The notes beneath the pieces were generated by a model. That model saw only the letters and a list, made by a program, of their open reading frames with translations. It ran no database searches and was not told the origin of the DNA. A DNA stretch of 64,000 bases, taken from Circinella umbellata (Eukaryota > Mucoromycota > Mucoromycetes > Mucorales > Lichtheimiaceae). The position numbers were made by a program, and so were the translations under genes. The stretch lies in assembly GCA_025093555.1 (NCBI GenBank), contig JAIWNF010000007.1, forward strand, positions 806,001-870,000, written 5' to 3'. Shown one piece after another: positions 32,131-45,135 of the stretch (within the stretch, counting starts at the first letter, position 1; the number at the start of each line of letters is the position of its first letter).

Positions 32131-33460
32131 TTAAGTGAGTTTATATACTTTAATACTACGAATACGCCAATAGGCTTCATTAAGCTTATTCGGATTCTTT
32201 CTTATAAAATCAATACAATTTTGACCAGGACAATTATGTTTTTTGTAGATTGTTGAATTGCCAGCCCAATCACCACAAAAGGTTGTATTAATTATAATTT
32301 TAAGTTTTGAAAAAGAACGAAAAGTGCAATAATTAGGATCAAAAGGAAAATTGGCCGATGGTATACCCCACAATTTCGGATTTGGATGTTTGTTACTATT
32401 ATTAACAATATCTTTAGGAATATTCGCGCGATCAAAAAACCATATTTGGATGCCTGTTTCAGCTGTCCATTGTAAGGCAAATATTCCTCCGCCATTTTGA
32501 TTGAATCCAGAACCAAAAGATTTCTTGGATTGATCTTCAACTGAGCATCCTTGGTTAGGAGCTTGGTCAGGAGATTTGACGTCACAGTCATTAGTGAGAG
32601 TTTTACCAGTTTGTTTCAAAGGACTCGGTCGTTGTTTACAACCACTCGATGTATGTAACGCCATCAAATTTTGGGATTGCAAATTTACACCTTCAATAAC
32701 CTATATAATAATAATATTTTAAAATGAGATGGGTGTTCTCTTTCTCTTTTCTTTTTTCGTATAGTACGTATATGATTCTTTCTTTCTTTTTCTTTTAAAA
32801 CAATCAACTACTCTCTCTCCCCGCGTCTACACTTTCTCATCTTTTTAATATATTTAAATGTATTACATCAATTTCGCCACCATTGGGCCAATTTGGACCT
32901 AAAAGCCAAAGGGCTGGCCAAGCACCACATGCAACAGGTATATGTTCAACATCAAATAAAAACAATCCAGAATCGTAATCTTTATGTGAACTGATACGTA
33001 CAGATGAACGTCCTCTTTCTTGATTTTTCGACGCCGTAGCAAAAGTAGTAGAGTTATCCACTTTCATAACAATGGACGATTTATCAATTTTAATAAGACC
33101 ATCGTGTTGAGCCTTTTCTTTATTGACATAATTAACAAATCCATGAGTTGGGTCAGTATCGTTAAAAAAATCAAATCCATCAAAAAATGTGTTTCCTTGA
33201 TATACATCTGTTAATTGCCATTGAGGTTCTAAAATATTAACTACTTCTGTTAATATGTCTCCTCCTGGAAAATTAAGATAATGATTTAATGCATCTATTG
33301 CTGTCGTCATTTCTTTTAATTTCTCTTTATTATAATAATAATTCGGCTGATATTGAATATGCGCAATAACCGTAGTGAGAGTAAATAACATGAAAATGAT
33401 CGTTTCTGATAATGATATAAAAAAACATGTCGTCGGAAGATGCTGATAATAATGTCTCAT
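32131..33460 (-). CDS. Glycoside hydrolase family 16 endo-beta-glucanase
   Basis: Exons 32867..33460 and 32131..32700 give 387 residues. The intron falls inside the catalytic motif; splicing restores GGEIDVIEGVN, the GH16 signature E-x-D-x-x-E with nucleophile and acid/base Glu. Upstream are SSVRISSHKDYDSGLFLFDV and the conserved ACGAWPALWLLGP, both typical of fungal GH16 enzymes of the mixed-linked or laminarinase type. The N-terminus has a hydrophobic stretch (about 12-33) that could be a signal peptide or signal anchor. A later ATG in the same stretch (MLFTLTTVIA) would give a shorter, cleaner signal peptide. Probably acts on cell-wall beta-1,3/1,4-glucans. Confidence 0.9.
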
Positions 33461-36400
33461 TCTTTAGTAGTTTACTGTATATAATGATAAAGAAGAAAGA
33501 AAGAAAAACAAATAAGTAAATAAATAAATATCATGCAGCAAATGTTTATTTGTGAGAAAAAAAGGACAGGAAGATCAGGGTCGATGATGTGAGTAATTCT
33601 GTCATTATTATCAGGATATACATTTCAAGTAAATAATCCCGCTTACGTAGTATAGTATAATTGTTTACATAAAAATTATGATATAATACATTACATCATA
33701 AGTAGCTTACTACCGTTCTTTAAGTATATATGTACGTAATACGTAGTATAACTGAACAACATTTGTAAAAAAAAAAATAAGATAATAATCGCTATGGTAT
33801 TGTACTTGTTGTTATTATTAAATAAGTATTGTTTTTTGTTTTTTGTTTTTTTTTCGTTGACTTTATGATATGTAATTTCTAACGATTCAAGGAAAAGAAA
33901 GATCATTCTTCAAGATTTAGAAAATTAAAAGAAAATAAGGGTCCTTTGTTTATGCAATAATTTATAAATATCTTTTAGGGGTGGGGGGTTTGAGTGATGG
34001 GAAAAAAGAGCAGTCTTTTCTTATTATAATAAGGAGAGAGGATCCATGATCTAACTAAAAATAAGTTCCCATTCTATCTCTCTCTTAGAAACCATTTTCA
34101 AACCAGAAGAATTTCACTTTTCTCCTTTTCTTTTATTTTATTTTTCTCTATAACTACTCCTTGTCTAAGTTGAATAATATGTCAAACATGGTCATATGAA
34201 AAAAGAATATTAACTTTCGTTCTCTTTTTATTGTATATTACATATAATAATAAAGTAACACGTGATCTACTTTATTTCTTGTCTAATTAACTACTTATAT
34301 TATGAGGCTACGTACCTTATTTAGTGCCTAACGTAAAAGTAATTTAATTAACAAGTTTTCTTTAAAAGAAAAAGAACAATGACTCTATGTATTATTTATA
34401 TAGCCACTTATCAGACTGCAGCTTTGCTATTAGTGTTAATCACGACTCGTTGTGTTTTTGTTAGTACGTATTCTCATATCTAAGGTATTACTGATGAGGT
34501 CACCATGACAATCGAAACGAAGAATATAAGATGGGTCCATTACTTTTATTACTTTCTCCTCTTCTATATTACTCTCACAGCTGGATGTGAGGCTCATTTT
34601 CCCCTTCTTGTTAGATCGATCGTATGGTTATTATTTTAACTGTCACCTGCTGCTGTTAACGTTACTGGACGCCCAAGCGCATAAAACCCAAAAAACTAGT
34701 TACCTCTCCTCCCTCCCCCCCTCCAAAAAAAAAAAGCTCACAGACAACATAACATGAGGAAGAAAACTGATAAATTAATTCAAAAAAAAATCATAATATG
34801 ATTTTCTTCCCAGGGGGGGAGGGAATCAAGAAAAGAGACCGTGTAGAGATTATAGTTTAGTTGAACATGGATAATGAAGTTAAAGCTCCGTGCACACAAC
34901 TACTGCTTTTTTTTATGCATAAAAAAAAGGATCTTTATATGGTTTACGTCAAATACTAAATGATATACTACATGCATAATAAATACACATGTTTCTTGCG
35001 TGTATAATAAGATGATTCGATTGAAAAGTAGTACTCATATATTGACAAATGAGTAATATATGGGCATTGATTTTTAGACTGTTATTAGTATTTGCCTTCA
35101 TGATTGATCAATTTTAAAATATTGCGCGACGGTCGTGTACATATTGTCATCTTGCTTCTTGCTTCTCAATTAACTTGAAAAGAATAGAGCACGCATTATA
35201 CATAATAGATACATATCCATAAAAAAAAGAAAAGCAGAGTCACATATATATAAGTACTTTTTCTTTTCTTTAGATATAGAAAAGTACGTGTATAATATTT
35301 CTTTTAATAGTATGTTAACCTGTTAGCAGGTGATCATGCATACATATACATATAAATTATTTATAATTGATCCTCTTTTGGAAAATTAAATAGAAAAAAA
35401 AAAGAGAGAAAGAGAGAGGGGGGTGGGTTAATAAACAAAAGTTACTACTAAAAGAATAAGCAAGGAGACAAGAGAGAAAGAAAACTTTATTGTAATGTAT
35501 AAAGAGCGAGCAACAGCAACAGCAGCATTATATATGTATAAATTAAAAGGATGATTTACAGGGTATAAAATAAATTGTAGATCGATACTTTGGTTAAAAG
35601 AGGGAGGAAAGAAAGAAAGAATCAAAACAATTATGTATAATTACTTTTTTCTGCTGTACAACCTAAAGATGAACGCCTCATCTTGTCGCATTACCCCCCG
35701 CATTTTTTTTTCTTTTTAGTTTCATCTCCTTATTTTGATTCTACTTAATGAGGAGAGTGGCTCATTCCTAATTTGAGAAATAATTTTATTTTTCTATGAT
35801 TACATGCAAGCCTATTCTTGTCTAACAAAACATCTATTCTAGTAATCATTCTGCAGCAATAGTACATATATATGTATGGTGTTTTTTATATGTATTATAT
35901 GGGGCGTAATAATCATTCAATTATTATTGTTATCCTTCTTTATTATTCTATCAGCTCTATTAATTTAAAAAAAAAAAGACTCACATACCTTTATTATTAT
36001 ATAGGAGCTCAATTAACAAGCCATAATAATAATAATAATAATAATATCATTATTATTATGATTATTTATAATTCATAGTATTTAATAACAATCGACTGCA
36101 TACTCAAGCAATTATTACATGCCAAAAAAAAAAGTAGTGCATATAATTGTGAGACGTTTTGGCGTCAGAAATTTAATGTCTTTTACTTCTTTTAGATATT
36201 GCGCCTTTTTTTTCATCTTCTTTACTTTATGAATGCATTAATCTATCTGCCACACAAATTTAATCCATAAGGAGAAAATATTTTAAACATCAGGGACCAA
36301 ATAATAATCGTCGTTTCCTTTTTTTTTATAGAGCAGACTTCTTGATGATAGATGATAAGGGAGTTGGGAACAAAAAAAAAAAAAGGCAAAATAGAAAACG

Positions 36401-38621
36401 TTAGAAATATGTATAGGGTGCATGAATAAAAAAAAATGAATCTACCAAAAAAAAAAAAGTCATCTGCAGAGCTATAGGAGATAATAAAATTTTATTTTTT
36501 TTAAAAGCAAAATAAGAAAAGATGAACTCCTTTTGTTGTTTTCTCAATAATAATTTTACATATAACATGACGTTTCTGATCTTATCAAACCACGTTTTGA
36601 AATAATACACATTGAATATTTACTATAAAATTATGGTACGTACATACTAGAAAAAAGAGATTGTCACTGAAGAAAAAGAACTCAAAGCAGAATTATGGAA
36701 CCAATAATCCTTTCTTGTTTTGTTTTGCATAAATTCTCAGAGTGAAAATAAATAAATCGTACGTCACCCATTAAAAACACAATGAATTGAAAATACAGAA
36801 CATATCATAACAAACAACTGTTATAACATAATAGTAAAGTAAGAAGAATAAATAGAATAATTATTATCAGTAAATAGACCGTAAAAACCAATAAAAAAGG
36901 CACTATCAGTAGATCGGCACGTGGTACAAATTTGGAAATAAAGAGCGTGCTGGGTAGTTTTTAGGGCAAGAGGCCGAATTCTATTATTATGAAAAAGTAC
37001 ATAATTTAGGTGTATAAATCTACTGTCCCTATTCACTAGAGCTCTCTTATTTTTTTTAGGGGAAGTGAGAAGGGAGAAAAAAAGATCGTCACATATTAAA
37101 AAAAAAAAAAAGTGATACATTAACTACATAGTGCAAAAGTGCTGCTAGTGGACGCTGATATCATATATTAAGTATAATGTCTGTGTTTGGTATGACTTTT
37201 TTACATCAAAATGATAAAAAAAAGTCATGTTTGCTTGTACCTATTGTAACACAACAGTTATGTTATTTTGATTCTGTAAACAAAAGAATTTGCGCCCAAA
37301 AAGTATTATTACAAGATCTTCCTTGTGTTATGGTCACAACGATTAAAATGTGTTATGTATGGGTAACACAACTGAAAAAAAGGGACGATCAGCAGCACAT
37401 TGTTGTGTTATTGTTATGTATTACACACATAATACATCAGAATATTTTGTTTTCAATAATACGTAATATTTAGTGCATCATAATGTTCATCATGCGTATC
37501 AATAACATTTCCCCAAAATTTAAAAAATGTAGAGTATGTCCATCACAACTGCTTTCCATGTTGACTGTGGGAATAGAATATTTTATTTTTGTTATAATAG
37601 AGAGTACGTATAGGTTTAAAAAGAAAAATAACACAGACCATCTCAAATAAAATAAAAGTAAAAATAGCCTACTGCATAAAAGAAGCATAAACTCCTTAAA
37701 CTATCTGTAATGTATGTTACTATGACTATAAAGACAACGACAAGATATTTGATAGGGTTACTATGTACGTACAACATGAGTGGAAAATATCTCATTCCTC
37801 TAAATTATCATTGTTATATGTCATTCTTTTTTTTTTAATTATTGTTATTATCAATACTAAGAAGGATACTTTTGGTAATAAAAAATAGTATAAGAATTAC
37901 ATTTTTATCCATTATTAATATCAAACCAAAATGTGTATTAAAGAAAAAGAAAGCAGAGGAAGTGTGATGAATAATGGTGATGATGACGAATAACAAACAA
38001 TGCATGATATTGGTCAATTCATCAATATCATTTTGAAAACGTAGATCAGCAATCATGCGTTTAATGCTCAGCCAATAAATTGTATGTGTAGATACGCATA
38101 AAAAAACAAGGTTGATAATATGTTCATCGATCAACCAACCATCATTATTTACAAATAATTCCTCGTGTCATAAAATTATTATTATAATGTACGTGTTTGT
38201 GTGCTTCATTACTTTTACTCTTAATACGATGCAATGGATGATGAACATCTGTCAGTCTATGATTATCGTAAATCATTTAATTATTATTTTTTGTACTCTT
38301 CTAAGGCACACCATGTAAATGTACACAACTTTCTTTTTTTATATATAACAACATAATTTATTATTTGAATTTGACATTATAATAAAGATCATCGTAATCT
38401 TTAAAAGACTATTCCGAGGTCGATATCATGCTTAATGTATTTTGACATCATGCATACTAAAGAAAACAGAGTTAAGTTAAGGACATCAAAGCGCAGGAGT
38501 AGTGAATATCACTGTTTAAGCAATTTTTTTTTATTATGTGTATGTGACTTGAGGGTATCAGGAGTGCCTTTTTTTTTGGGAGTGCGTGTGATATTCAGTG
38601 CGTGCAAAGGGGAAGTTTATA

Positions 38622-38657
<36 letters not shown>

Positions 38658-39399
38658 GGGTTTGATTTAAATAATAATAATAAAAAGAAAATGGAGGGAG
38701 AAAAAGGAAAAGAAAGGGGGGATAGACACAGCGGGAGATTGATACTAGGAACCTATGAAAGTGAGAGACCAGGGGTGGATGAGAGAGAGAGAGTGAGAGA
38801 GAAATACTAGTCAGTGAAAAAGAAGAAGTTTGGGGGTGGGGAGAAGAGGGTGGTGATTGTATATAAATTATTGGCGTCAAAAAGCTGAACAATGCTTCAC
38901 GAAGCACGCTTTCGTAGCCAAATCTGGTATTTTTTGGTAATAAATTCACTATAATCTCCCTCCCCCCTGAAAAAAAAAAGAATTTAGTGAGAGAGAAGAT
39001 TAGAACTGGCAAACCCCCTTCAATTTTACCACGCCCTTCAAATAAAACTATCTAACTAACCTCGGTTGGTTGACCCTTATATTGAACCGATTATAAATTG
39101 TACCGATTTTTTTCACTTACGTCTTTTTTTTTCCTTCTTCTTTTCTTTATTACTTTATGTTTTATCTGTAAATCATTTTTTTTAACTATACATAGTTTTT
39201 TGTCCTCACTTTTTTTTTTCTTGCACATTTTAACAGCCAATATATATATATAAATATATACCCAGCTCTCTCCTCTTTCTATTTTTTAATTTTTACATTA
39301 AACAAAGAAACCCACAAAAAAAAAAGAGTCTCACACACTTTATACATCGAAACATTTGAACACCATTGAATCAAAAGAAAACAAAGAATTAAAAAAAAA
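33461..39399. other. Gene-poor region of about 5.9 kb
   Basis: Only short frames (60-100 residues) of AT-driven composition are present, none with a recognisable domain or splice-linked continuation. Contents seen: a cluster of TGTAACACAAC/GTGTTAT motifs (37240-37440), an AT microsatellite (38624-38655), a GA-rich purine tract (38700-38870) and pyrimidine tracts before the kinase start at 39400. No tRNA fold was recognised. It may hold noncoding RNA or the long promoter of the Ran1-type kinase. Confidence 0.5.
38624..38655. repeat. AT dinucleotide microsatellite
   Basis: An uninterrupted run of about sixteen AT units, directly followed by a GGGGG run. It sits roughly 750 bp upstream of the Ran1-type kinase gene. 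Confidence 0.9.
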
Positions 39400-40808
39400 A
39401 TGATCCGTCAACACCCAACTTTCCGTCTCGGTACTCATATCGACAATCTCGAAATCGTCAATGTATTAGGTGAAGGTGCTTACGGTCAAGTCTATTTGGC
39501 CAAACAATTAGATAAAGGACGACCCAAATTATATGCCATCAAATCCCTTCGACAATCCAGACTCGATGATCGGCAACGAACTTTTCAACGTACCGAAATT
39601 GGTTTACATTCTAGATTGTCTGGACACTCACATATCGTTCGACTCGAACGTGTCATTCGGGAACCCGAGTGGACTCATGTGGTGCTTGAATATGGTCCAG
39701 AAGGCGATTTATTTTCGGCTATTACTGAACGAGAGCTTTATTTTGGTAAACATCAACTTATTCGACACGTGTTCATGCAATTGCTTGATGCAGTCAGTTA
39801 CTGTCATAATAATGGTGTCTATCATCGAGATTTGAAGCCTGAAAATGTTTTGGTCTTTGATAATGGACATACCGTGAAATTGGCAGATTTTGGTTTGGCT
39901 ACGATGGAACCCATTACAAATGATTATGGTTGTGGAAGTACTTTTTATTTCTCACCTGGTATGTGTTTTAATTATATCATCATGACATCCATTCTTTTTT
40001 TTTTTTACCCAGACGAATTAGACTAAATGATCAAATCAACCCCTAATTCATTTTCCTTTTTCTCTAATTAAACTCCTATTTCTTTTTTTTAACATCAATT
40101 ATTTATTTAGAATGTCAAGGTGATTTGAATCGTAATAATAAAAAATCCAAGAGCCGAGTAGGTTATGCCACAGCACCCAATGATGTATGGTCTTTGGGTG
40201 TAATTCTTATCAATATGGCTGCAGGTCGAAATCCATGGCGTCAAGCATCGTTGAACGATGATACTTTTTGTGCTTACCTTGCCGATCCCAATTTTTTATT
40301 GAAAATTTTACCCATCTCCCGTGAACTCAACCACATTTTAAAGCGAATCTTTTGCATTGATCCGTTACGCCGTATTGGTCTTGATGAATTGAAAGAACGT
40401 ATCAAGCGGTGTAAATATTTTACTCGTACGACGGAAGTGGAACGATTGGAAATACAACAAGACTTGGAACGAGAAGCTTTGGGTCTTCAGATTCGATTCA
40501 ATAACAAACAAAAGCAGCAACAATTACAACAACAACAGGAGCAGCAACTACCAGCTAAGGTTGTTTTGCCACCATCACCACCAGCAACGCCGCGTTTCGA
40601 CCGATCCAGATCGTCTTTAACGACCGCATCGTCATGGCAACAACAACCGAAATTAACAACACCTCCTTCTTCACGTACCGGAAGTAAATCCAAGATACCC
40701 TCACGCGCCGCCACGCCGGACGAGGCGACCATGTCAACTAAATTTGAAGAAGTAGCTGCAACAAATGGTGATGACTTAGTATCCAATATGCTTGCATTGG
40801 CAGTCTAA
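39400..40808 (+). CDS. RAN1: Ser/Thr protein kinase of the Ran1/Sks1/Vhs1 group
   Basis: Two exons (39400..39958, 40111..40808) give 418 residues. The kinase domain (about 15-305) has the glycine loop LGEGAYGQVYLAK, the lysine in LYAIKSL, the catalytic loop GVYHRDLKPENVLV and DFGLAT. Its activation segment GCGSTFYFSPECQGDL spans the intron and is diagnostic of this fungal group (SPE in place of APE). The C-terminal tail is Gln-rich, then Ser/Pro/Thr-rich with PPSPPATPR. Relatives in fission yeast (Ran1/Pat1) block meiosis, and those in budding yeast (Sks1, Vhs1) act in nutrient signalling. The paralogue cannot be assigned from sequence alone. The A-rich context before the ATG supports the chosen start. 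Confidence 0.88.
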
Positions 40809-41537
40809 AAAAAGAAAATTAATCTTCATACGATTTATATCTTCTTTTTTTCTAACAACACAACCATTTTACATAACAACACACATTTTCTTTTTTAATT
40901 ACACCGTACAAACACATTCATTTTTTTTATCACTCTTTGTTTTTATTCTTCACTCAAACAAACCACAATTCAATAAGCTTACGGAATTGATACCGTTCGC
41001 TACCCAACAGAAAAAAAAAAGGGACTTTGTGGATCATCTGTCCCTTTTTTTTTTCACACAAGCATCTTCTCATCATCATCATCATCATTTTCCCTTTCTT
41101 CTTATATATTCATTATCACCCACTTTTTTACACAACCACCTCATATATATATGTTATTGGCTTTTCTCTTTCTCTTTATTTTTATTTTGTTTATATGCTT
41201 TTTTTTCCTACTTCGTTCTATCTTTTTTTTTGTAAGTTTATCATTGTCACTTGGTAACGTTTTTTTCTATTTTATGTATATGTCTTTTAAACTTTTTTTA
41301 TTTTTCTTTCTCATTTGAGGGTTTACTTTTTTTATTATTATTATTACAAAAAGAAACCCCTATCCCATTTCTGTATGTATATCGTTTTGTCTGTCAAACC
41401 CATTATATCATGAATAACCCTACTTTACTCATCAATTATCCCCCCCTTTCTCTTTGCTTCTTTTTTTCTCACTCCCCCCCCCCCTATTTTTGGTTTATTT
41501 TTATTATTCTCATTCATCAATATCATTATTATCTTCT

Positions 41538-41585
<48 letters not shown>

Positions 41586-42350
41586 TCTTCTTTCTTCCCG
41601 CCCCTCTCCCCCCTTCATTTTTATTCTTTATTTTATCCTTGTCATCAATTAACCCTTTTTATTTCTTTCTTGCTGTGCATTTTTTTTCCTCCTCTTTTTT
41701 TCTTTTTCAAATAATAATACAAATCATAATAATAATAAAAAACACACACAAAAAAAAATTGTTGTTTTTTTTTTTTTCGCCCATATAAAAAAAATGACGT
41801 ATATAGTAAAATTATTAATGCAACAGACGATATGAATTAGTATACTAAATTTCACACATGCTAATTTTTTTTTCCTTTGGCCGTAGCACTTTTTGGTATG
41901 GTGTAACATTTTTGGAAAATTATTATTTTATATGAATCACACAATATATCAAAATAACTGTTATATAACAAATAATAATATAATTAAAAAATTATTATTA
42001 ATTTACTCATCAAAGCTATAAACACAATTCTTTATAAAATATAAGTTTACTCATTATCACATTTAATTATTTTTTATGTTTAATGTTTTACATACTAGGA
42101 AAAGTTCCCTTGTCTTAAAAAGATTTTTATATGGGTGAAAATAAAAAAATTCACATGTCACATCAGTCACCTGAGAAAGAAATAGTTTTGTATGTGGCGT
42201 CTCTCTCTCTCTCCCTCTCTCCCTCTCTCTTTTCTCAACTCTTCCCATCCATCATCCCTAATTATTTCTTTCTCTCCCCTTATTCTTTTTTTTATCACGA
42301 CAGTATAAATACAAAAACAAGAAAAGAAACAACGTGAGTTATTTATATCT
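40809..42350. other. Intergenic region, pyrimidine-rich
   Basis: The 3' side of the kinase gene is strongly T/C-rich. It includes a CT microsatellite of about 20 units (41542-41581), homopolymer T runs and C runs. Apparent long frames on the plus strand here are low-complexity Phe/Ser/Leu translations. A second CT-rich block (42200-42235) precedes the next gene. Confidence 0.6.
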
Positions 42351-43612
42351 ATGGTAGTTCCAGCAATTGAAAATGTATTTATAATACGTCATGGTGAACG
42401 ACTTGGTATGTTATTTTTTGATCCAATTAAGAAAGAAGTGTCATACGAGAGGAGATGATGTCTGTGTGTTCGAGAAAGGGGGGGAGGAGTATAAAGCCTT
42501 CTATGGATACATAATAATGATGAAAAAAAAATCATGGCATTTATTTTATGTGATCTAATTAATTAATAATAATAATAGATCATGCCGTAAAGATGTGGCG
42601 ACCAGATCCTTCACATGGTTTATGGGATCCACCATTATCTCCTGCTGTATGTGTTTTGTTTTGTTTTTTTTTGTTTTTGTTCACTTTGTTATTGTTTCGA
42701 AAAGAAAGGAGAAAAAAAAAACAAAGAGAAAAAAAAGTATCTCTCACAATATTATTCTCTTTATTTTTATTTTAGGGGCATGAACAAGCTGAAAAAACTG
42801 GAAAACGTCTTGTGGAACTATTGGAAGAAAAAGGTGTCGACATGGCAACCACTAACGTTTTAATTTATACTTCACCATTTCAACGATGTATTGACACTTC
42901 ACTTGGTATTGCACGTCATTTACCAAATACCATTTTACGACTTGAATTGGGATTGGGAGAATGGATGTGCGAACGTTTTTTTGAAGATGATTTAGCACCT
43001 GCTTCACGACTATTGGCACGACAGCAAGAAACATTGGCAAGGAAGCAAGCAGAAGCTTTTTCTTCTATTGCAAAAAATAATAATAATATTAATAAGAATG
43101 GTAACACAGCAACAAAGACTACGTTGTTACCATGGGTAGATTATGGATATCAAGCGTTAAGAACTGAATTTGACTTCCCAGAACATTATGGAGATATGTT
43201 ACGGCGGTTTGATGATACGAGATTACATTGTATGGCAACGGCGGCAACAACAACAACAATACAGCCTTTTTCAAAAAATAATAAGAATGACAATAGTAAT
43301 AGTAACGGTGGTATTTCTAATGTGGTTGTTTTATTTATTACTCACGCTGTGGGAGTCAATGCATTGTTGGATGGGTTCCGAAATCAGTTGACACGGCCCA
43401 TTGAAACGGGATATTGCAGCATTTCACGGGTAACTCGAGTACATCCTTCAAAGTCGACAACACTTCTAACATCACCACTAACCCCACCTCCTCCATTACC
43501 TTCACCTAAAGAAGAAAAGGACAGTGATGATTTTCATAATGCTATTATTTATAGTGAATGGACAGTTGATTTGCTCGCTTCAGATATTCATATAGTAGAT
43601 AATAACGATTGA
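42351..43612 (+). CDS. Histidine phosphatase (phosphoglycerate mutase-like) superfamily protein
   Basis: Exons 42351..42405, 42579..42646 and 42776..43612 give 319 residues. The first exon carries the catalytic RHG box (VFIIRHGERL), followed by LSPAGHEQAEKTG, SPFQRCIDTS with the second phosphate-binding Arg, and a late THAVGVNALL supplying the second catalytic His. This is the branch-2-like layout of the UBASH3/ecdysteroid-phosphatase and yeast Tfc7-type group, not glycolytic mutase. Two low-complexity inserts (Asn-rich near 205 and 260; Pro/Ser near 365-style spacing) interrupt the core. The physiological substrate is not evident. The start is the first ATG; the RHG box is lost without exon 1. 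Confidence 0.85.
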
Positions 43613-43980
43613 AAAAAAAAATCAGCAAACAGCATCCCAATTTTAGCATATATTTAAATGCTCTCTACCTTTTAATTATACCCTTTTCTTTTCTCAGAGT
43701 TTTTTCAACCTTCAGTTCATTATTATTCTCTTTATATATTCGCTTTTATATATATAAAAGCATAATTCGCAATTCCCCCACTCATCCTTTTTTTTATCTC
43801 CCTTATTTAAGAAGTGAAACAATAAATAATAGTAACATCAACCTCCAAAGACAACTCGTAACCATAATAATTATCAAACAAAATGCATAAATCATTTTCT
43901 TTTTTCGTTTTCTTTTTTTTTTTTGTGTTGTTTTGTTGTAATATTTTTTATATTATTTAAAAAAAACCATAAAACTTTTT
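43613..43980. other. Convergent intergenic spacer
   Basis: Shared 3' region of the phosphatase (+) and uL13 (-) genes; AT-rich, with a long T run at about 43910-43924. No gene. Confidence 0.5.
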
Positions 43981-45135
43981 TTAATGACCAAGGGCAAGCA
44001 ATTGAGAGTTGATATCCTTGATAGAGTCAGCCTTGGAAGCAATAGCCTTCTTTTCGACAGCAGCAAGGGCAGACTTACGTTGGTAGTAAGCAGCGGACTT
44101 AGCCTTACGCTTTTCTTCCAACTTGGCAACAACATCTTGGTACTTCCAGCCGTATTCCTTGGAGATACGGGCAAGGGAAGTATACTTGCGACCAGGCTTC
44201 AAGCGTTGAACGCGGAGAGCATCGGGGATGACAACGCGCTTAACCTTATCGTAAGGTGGGGGAACACCTTCGAACAACTTGACACGTTCAAGGGCAGCAG
44301 CACCACGAGCAGTCTTGTGGGGAATCATACCGCGAAGAGCCTTATAGAAGATACGGGAAGGAGCGCGGAAATGGAAAGGACCACCACGACGAGGGTTGAC
44401 ACGGTTTTGCTTGTGGAGGTAGGCATGGTACTTAACTATATAATATATATGTATATAATTTATGAATTAGATCAGAATATTATTATTTATTCAGCACCCA
44501 TTATACTTCTTTTTAATTTATTCTTTAAACCAAAAGCCTTCCTATCTTCCTACGTTCCTCTCCTTCCTTCCACTTATATGCACACATATATAAATAAAAA
44601 AAAACTTACGCTTGTTACGGAAGAATTCGCCAGAGACGTTGATTTCTTCACAACGAACAACAACAACCTTTTGACCGCTCAAGGCTTGCTTGGCGACAAT
44701 AGAAGAAAGACGACCAAGAAGATGACCCTTACCGTCAATGACAACCACCTAAATCAAAAAGTAAAAATAAAATAAATGAGTATTTTTGGCATGTTTTTCC
44801 TTTTTTTTTTTTTGCTTTCAAAGAAAAAAGCTAGTGTATATATAATATAAATGTGTAGAGAAAAAAAAAACAATCGCGTTGTAATGTGTATGTATAGATA
44901 TATAATATACAATTATATATTTTTTTTTGGTGGCTGGTGATTATACATATATGGACGATTCAAATCGTTCAATGGCTTTTTTTTTCCGCTCCAAGAAAGA
45001 AAAAAAAATTCAAATTCGATCCATTTATCACAATGTGCGAAATAACATTCTTCCTTCTCTAACATTGAATTCATTGAAAGAAAGGGGAAGGAAAAAAAAG
45101 GAAATGTTGAAAGGTACCTTTTCGAAAGTGCTCAT
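43981..45135 (-). CDS. RPL16: Large-subunit ribosomal protein uL13 (L13a/Rpl16)
   Basis: Exons 45118..45135 (18 nt, six codons), 44610..44748 and 43981..44435 give 203 residues, close to yeast Rpl16. The first exon encodes MSTFEK and joins to [20 protein letters not shown], matching the family's conserved start. Further signatures are [59 protein letters not shown] and PGRKYTSL. Codon choice is richer in GC than its neighbours, as expected of a highly expressed gene. Intron 1 (369 bp) is the longest in the gene. Longer plus-strand frames across this locus (44.0-44.8 kb and 44.9-45.4 kb) are antisense shadows. Confidence 0.95.

Noticed and set aside
37177..37473. 98-codon plus-strand frame
   Set aside because: No recognisable domain, no Kozak-like context and no splice-linked exons; it coincides with the TAACAC motif cluster, so chance is more likely.
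38624..38655. CRISPR-like or regulatory array
   Set aside because: It is a plain AT microsatellite; no direct repeats with unique spacers were found anywhere in the window.
40792..41714. Several overlapping plus-strand frames of 76-147 codons
   Set aside because: They translate pyrimidine tracts and the CT microsatellite into Phe/Ser/Leu repeats, with no codon structure or homology.
43984..44775. Long plus-strand open frame (263 codons) over the uL13 gene
   Set aside because: It is antisense to three well-supported exons and includes both introns read through; no domain is recognisable.
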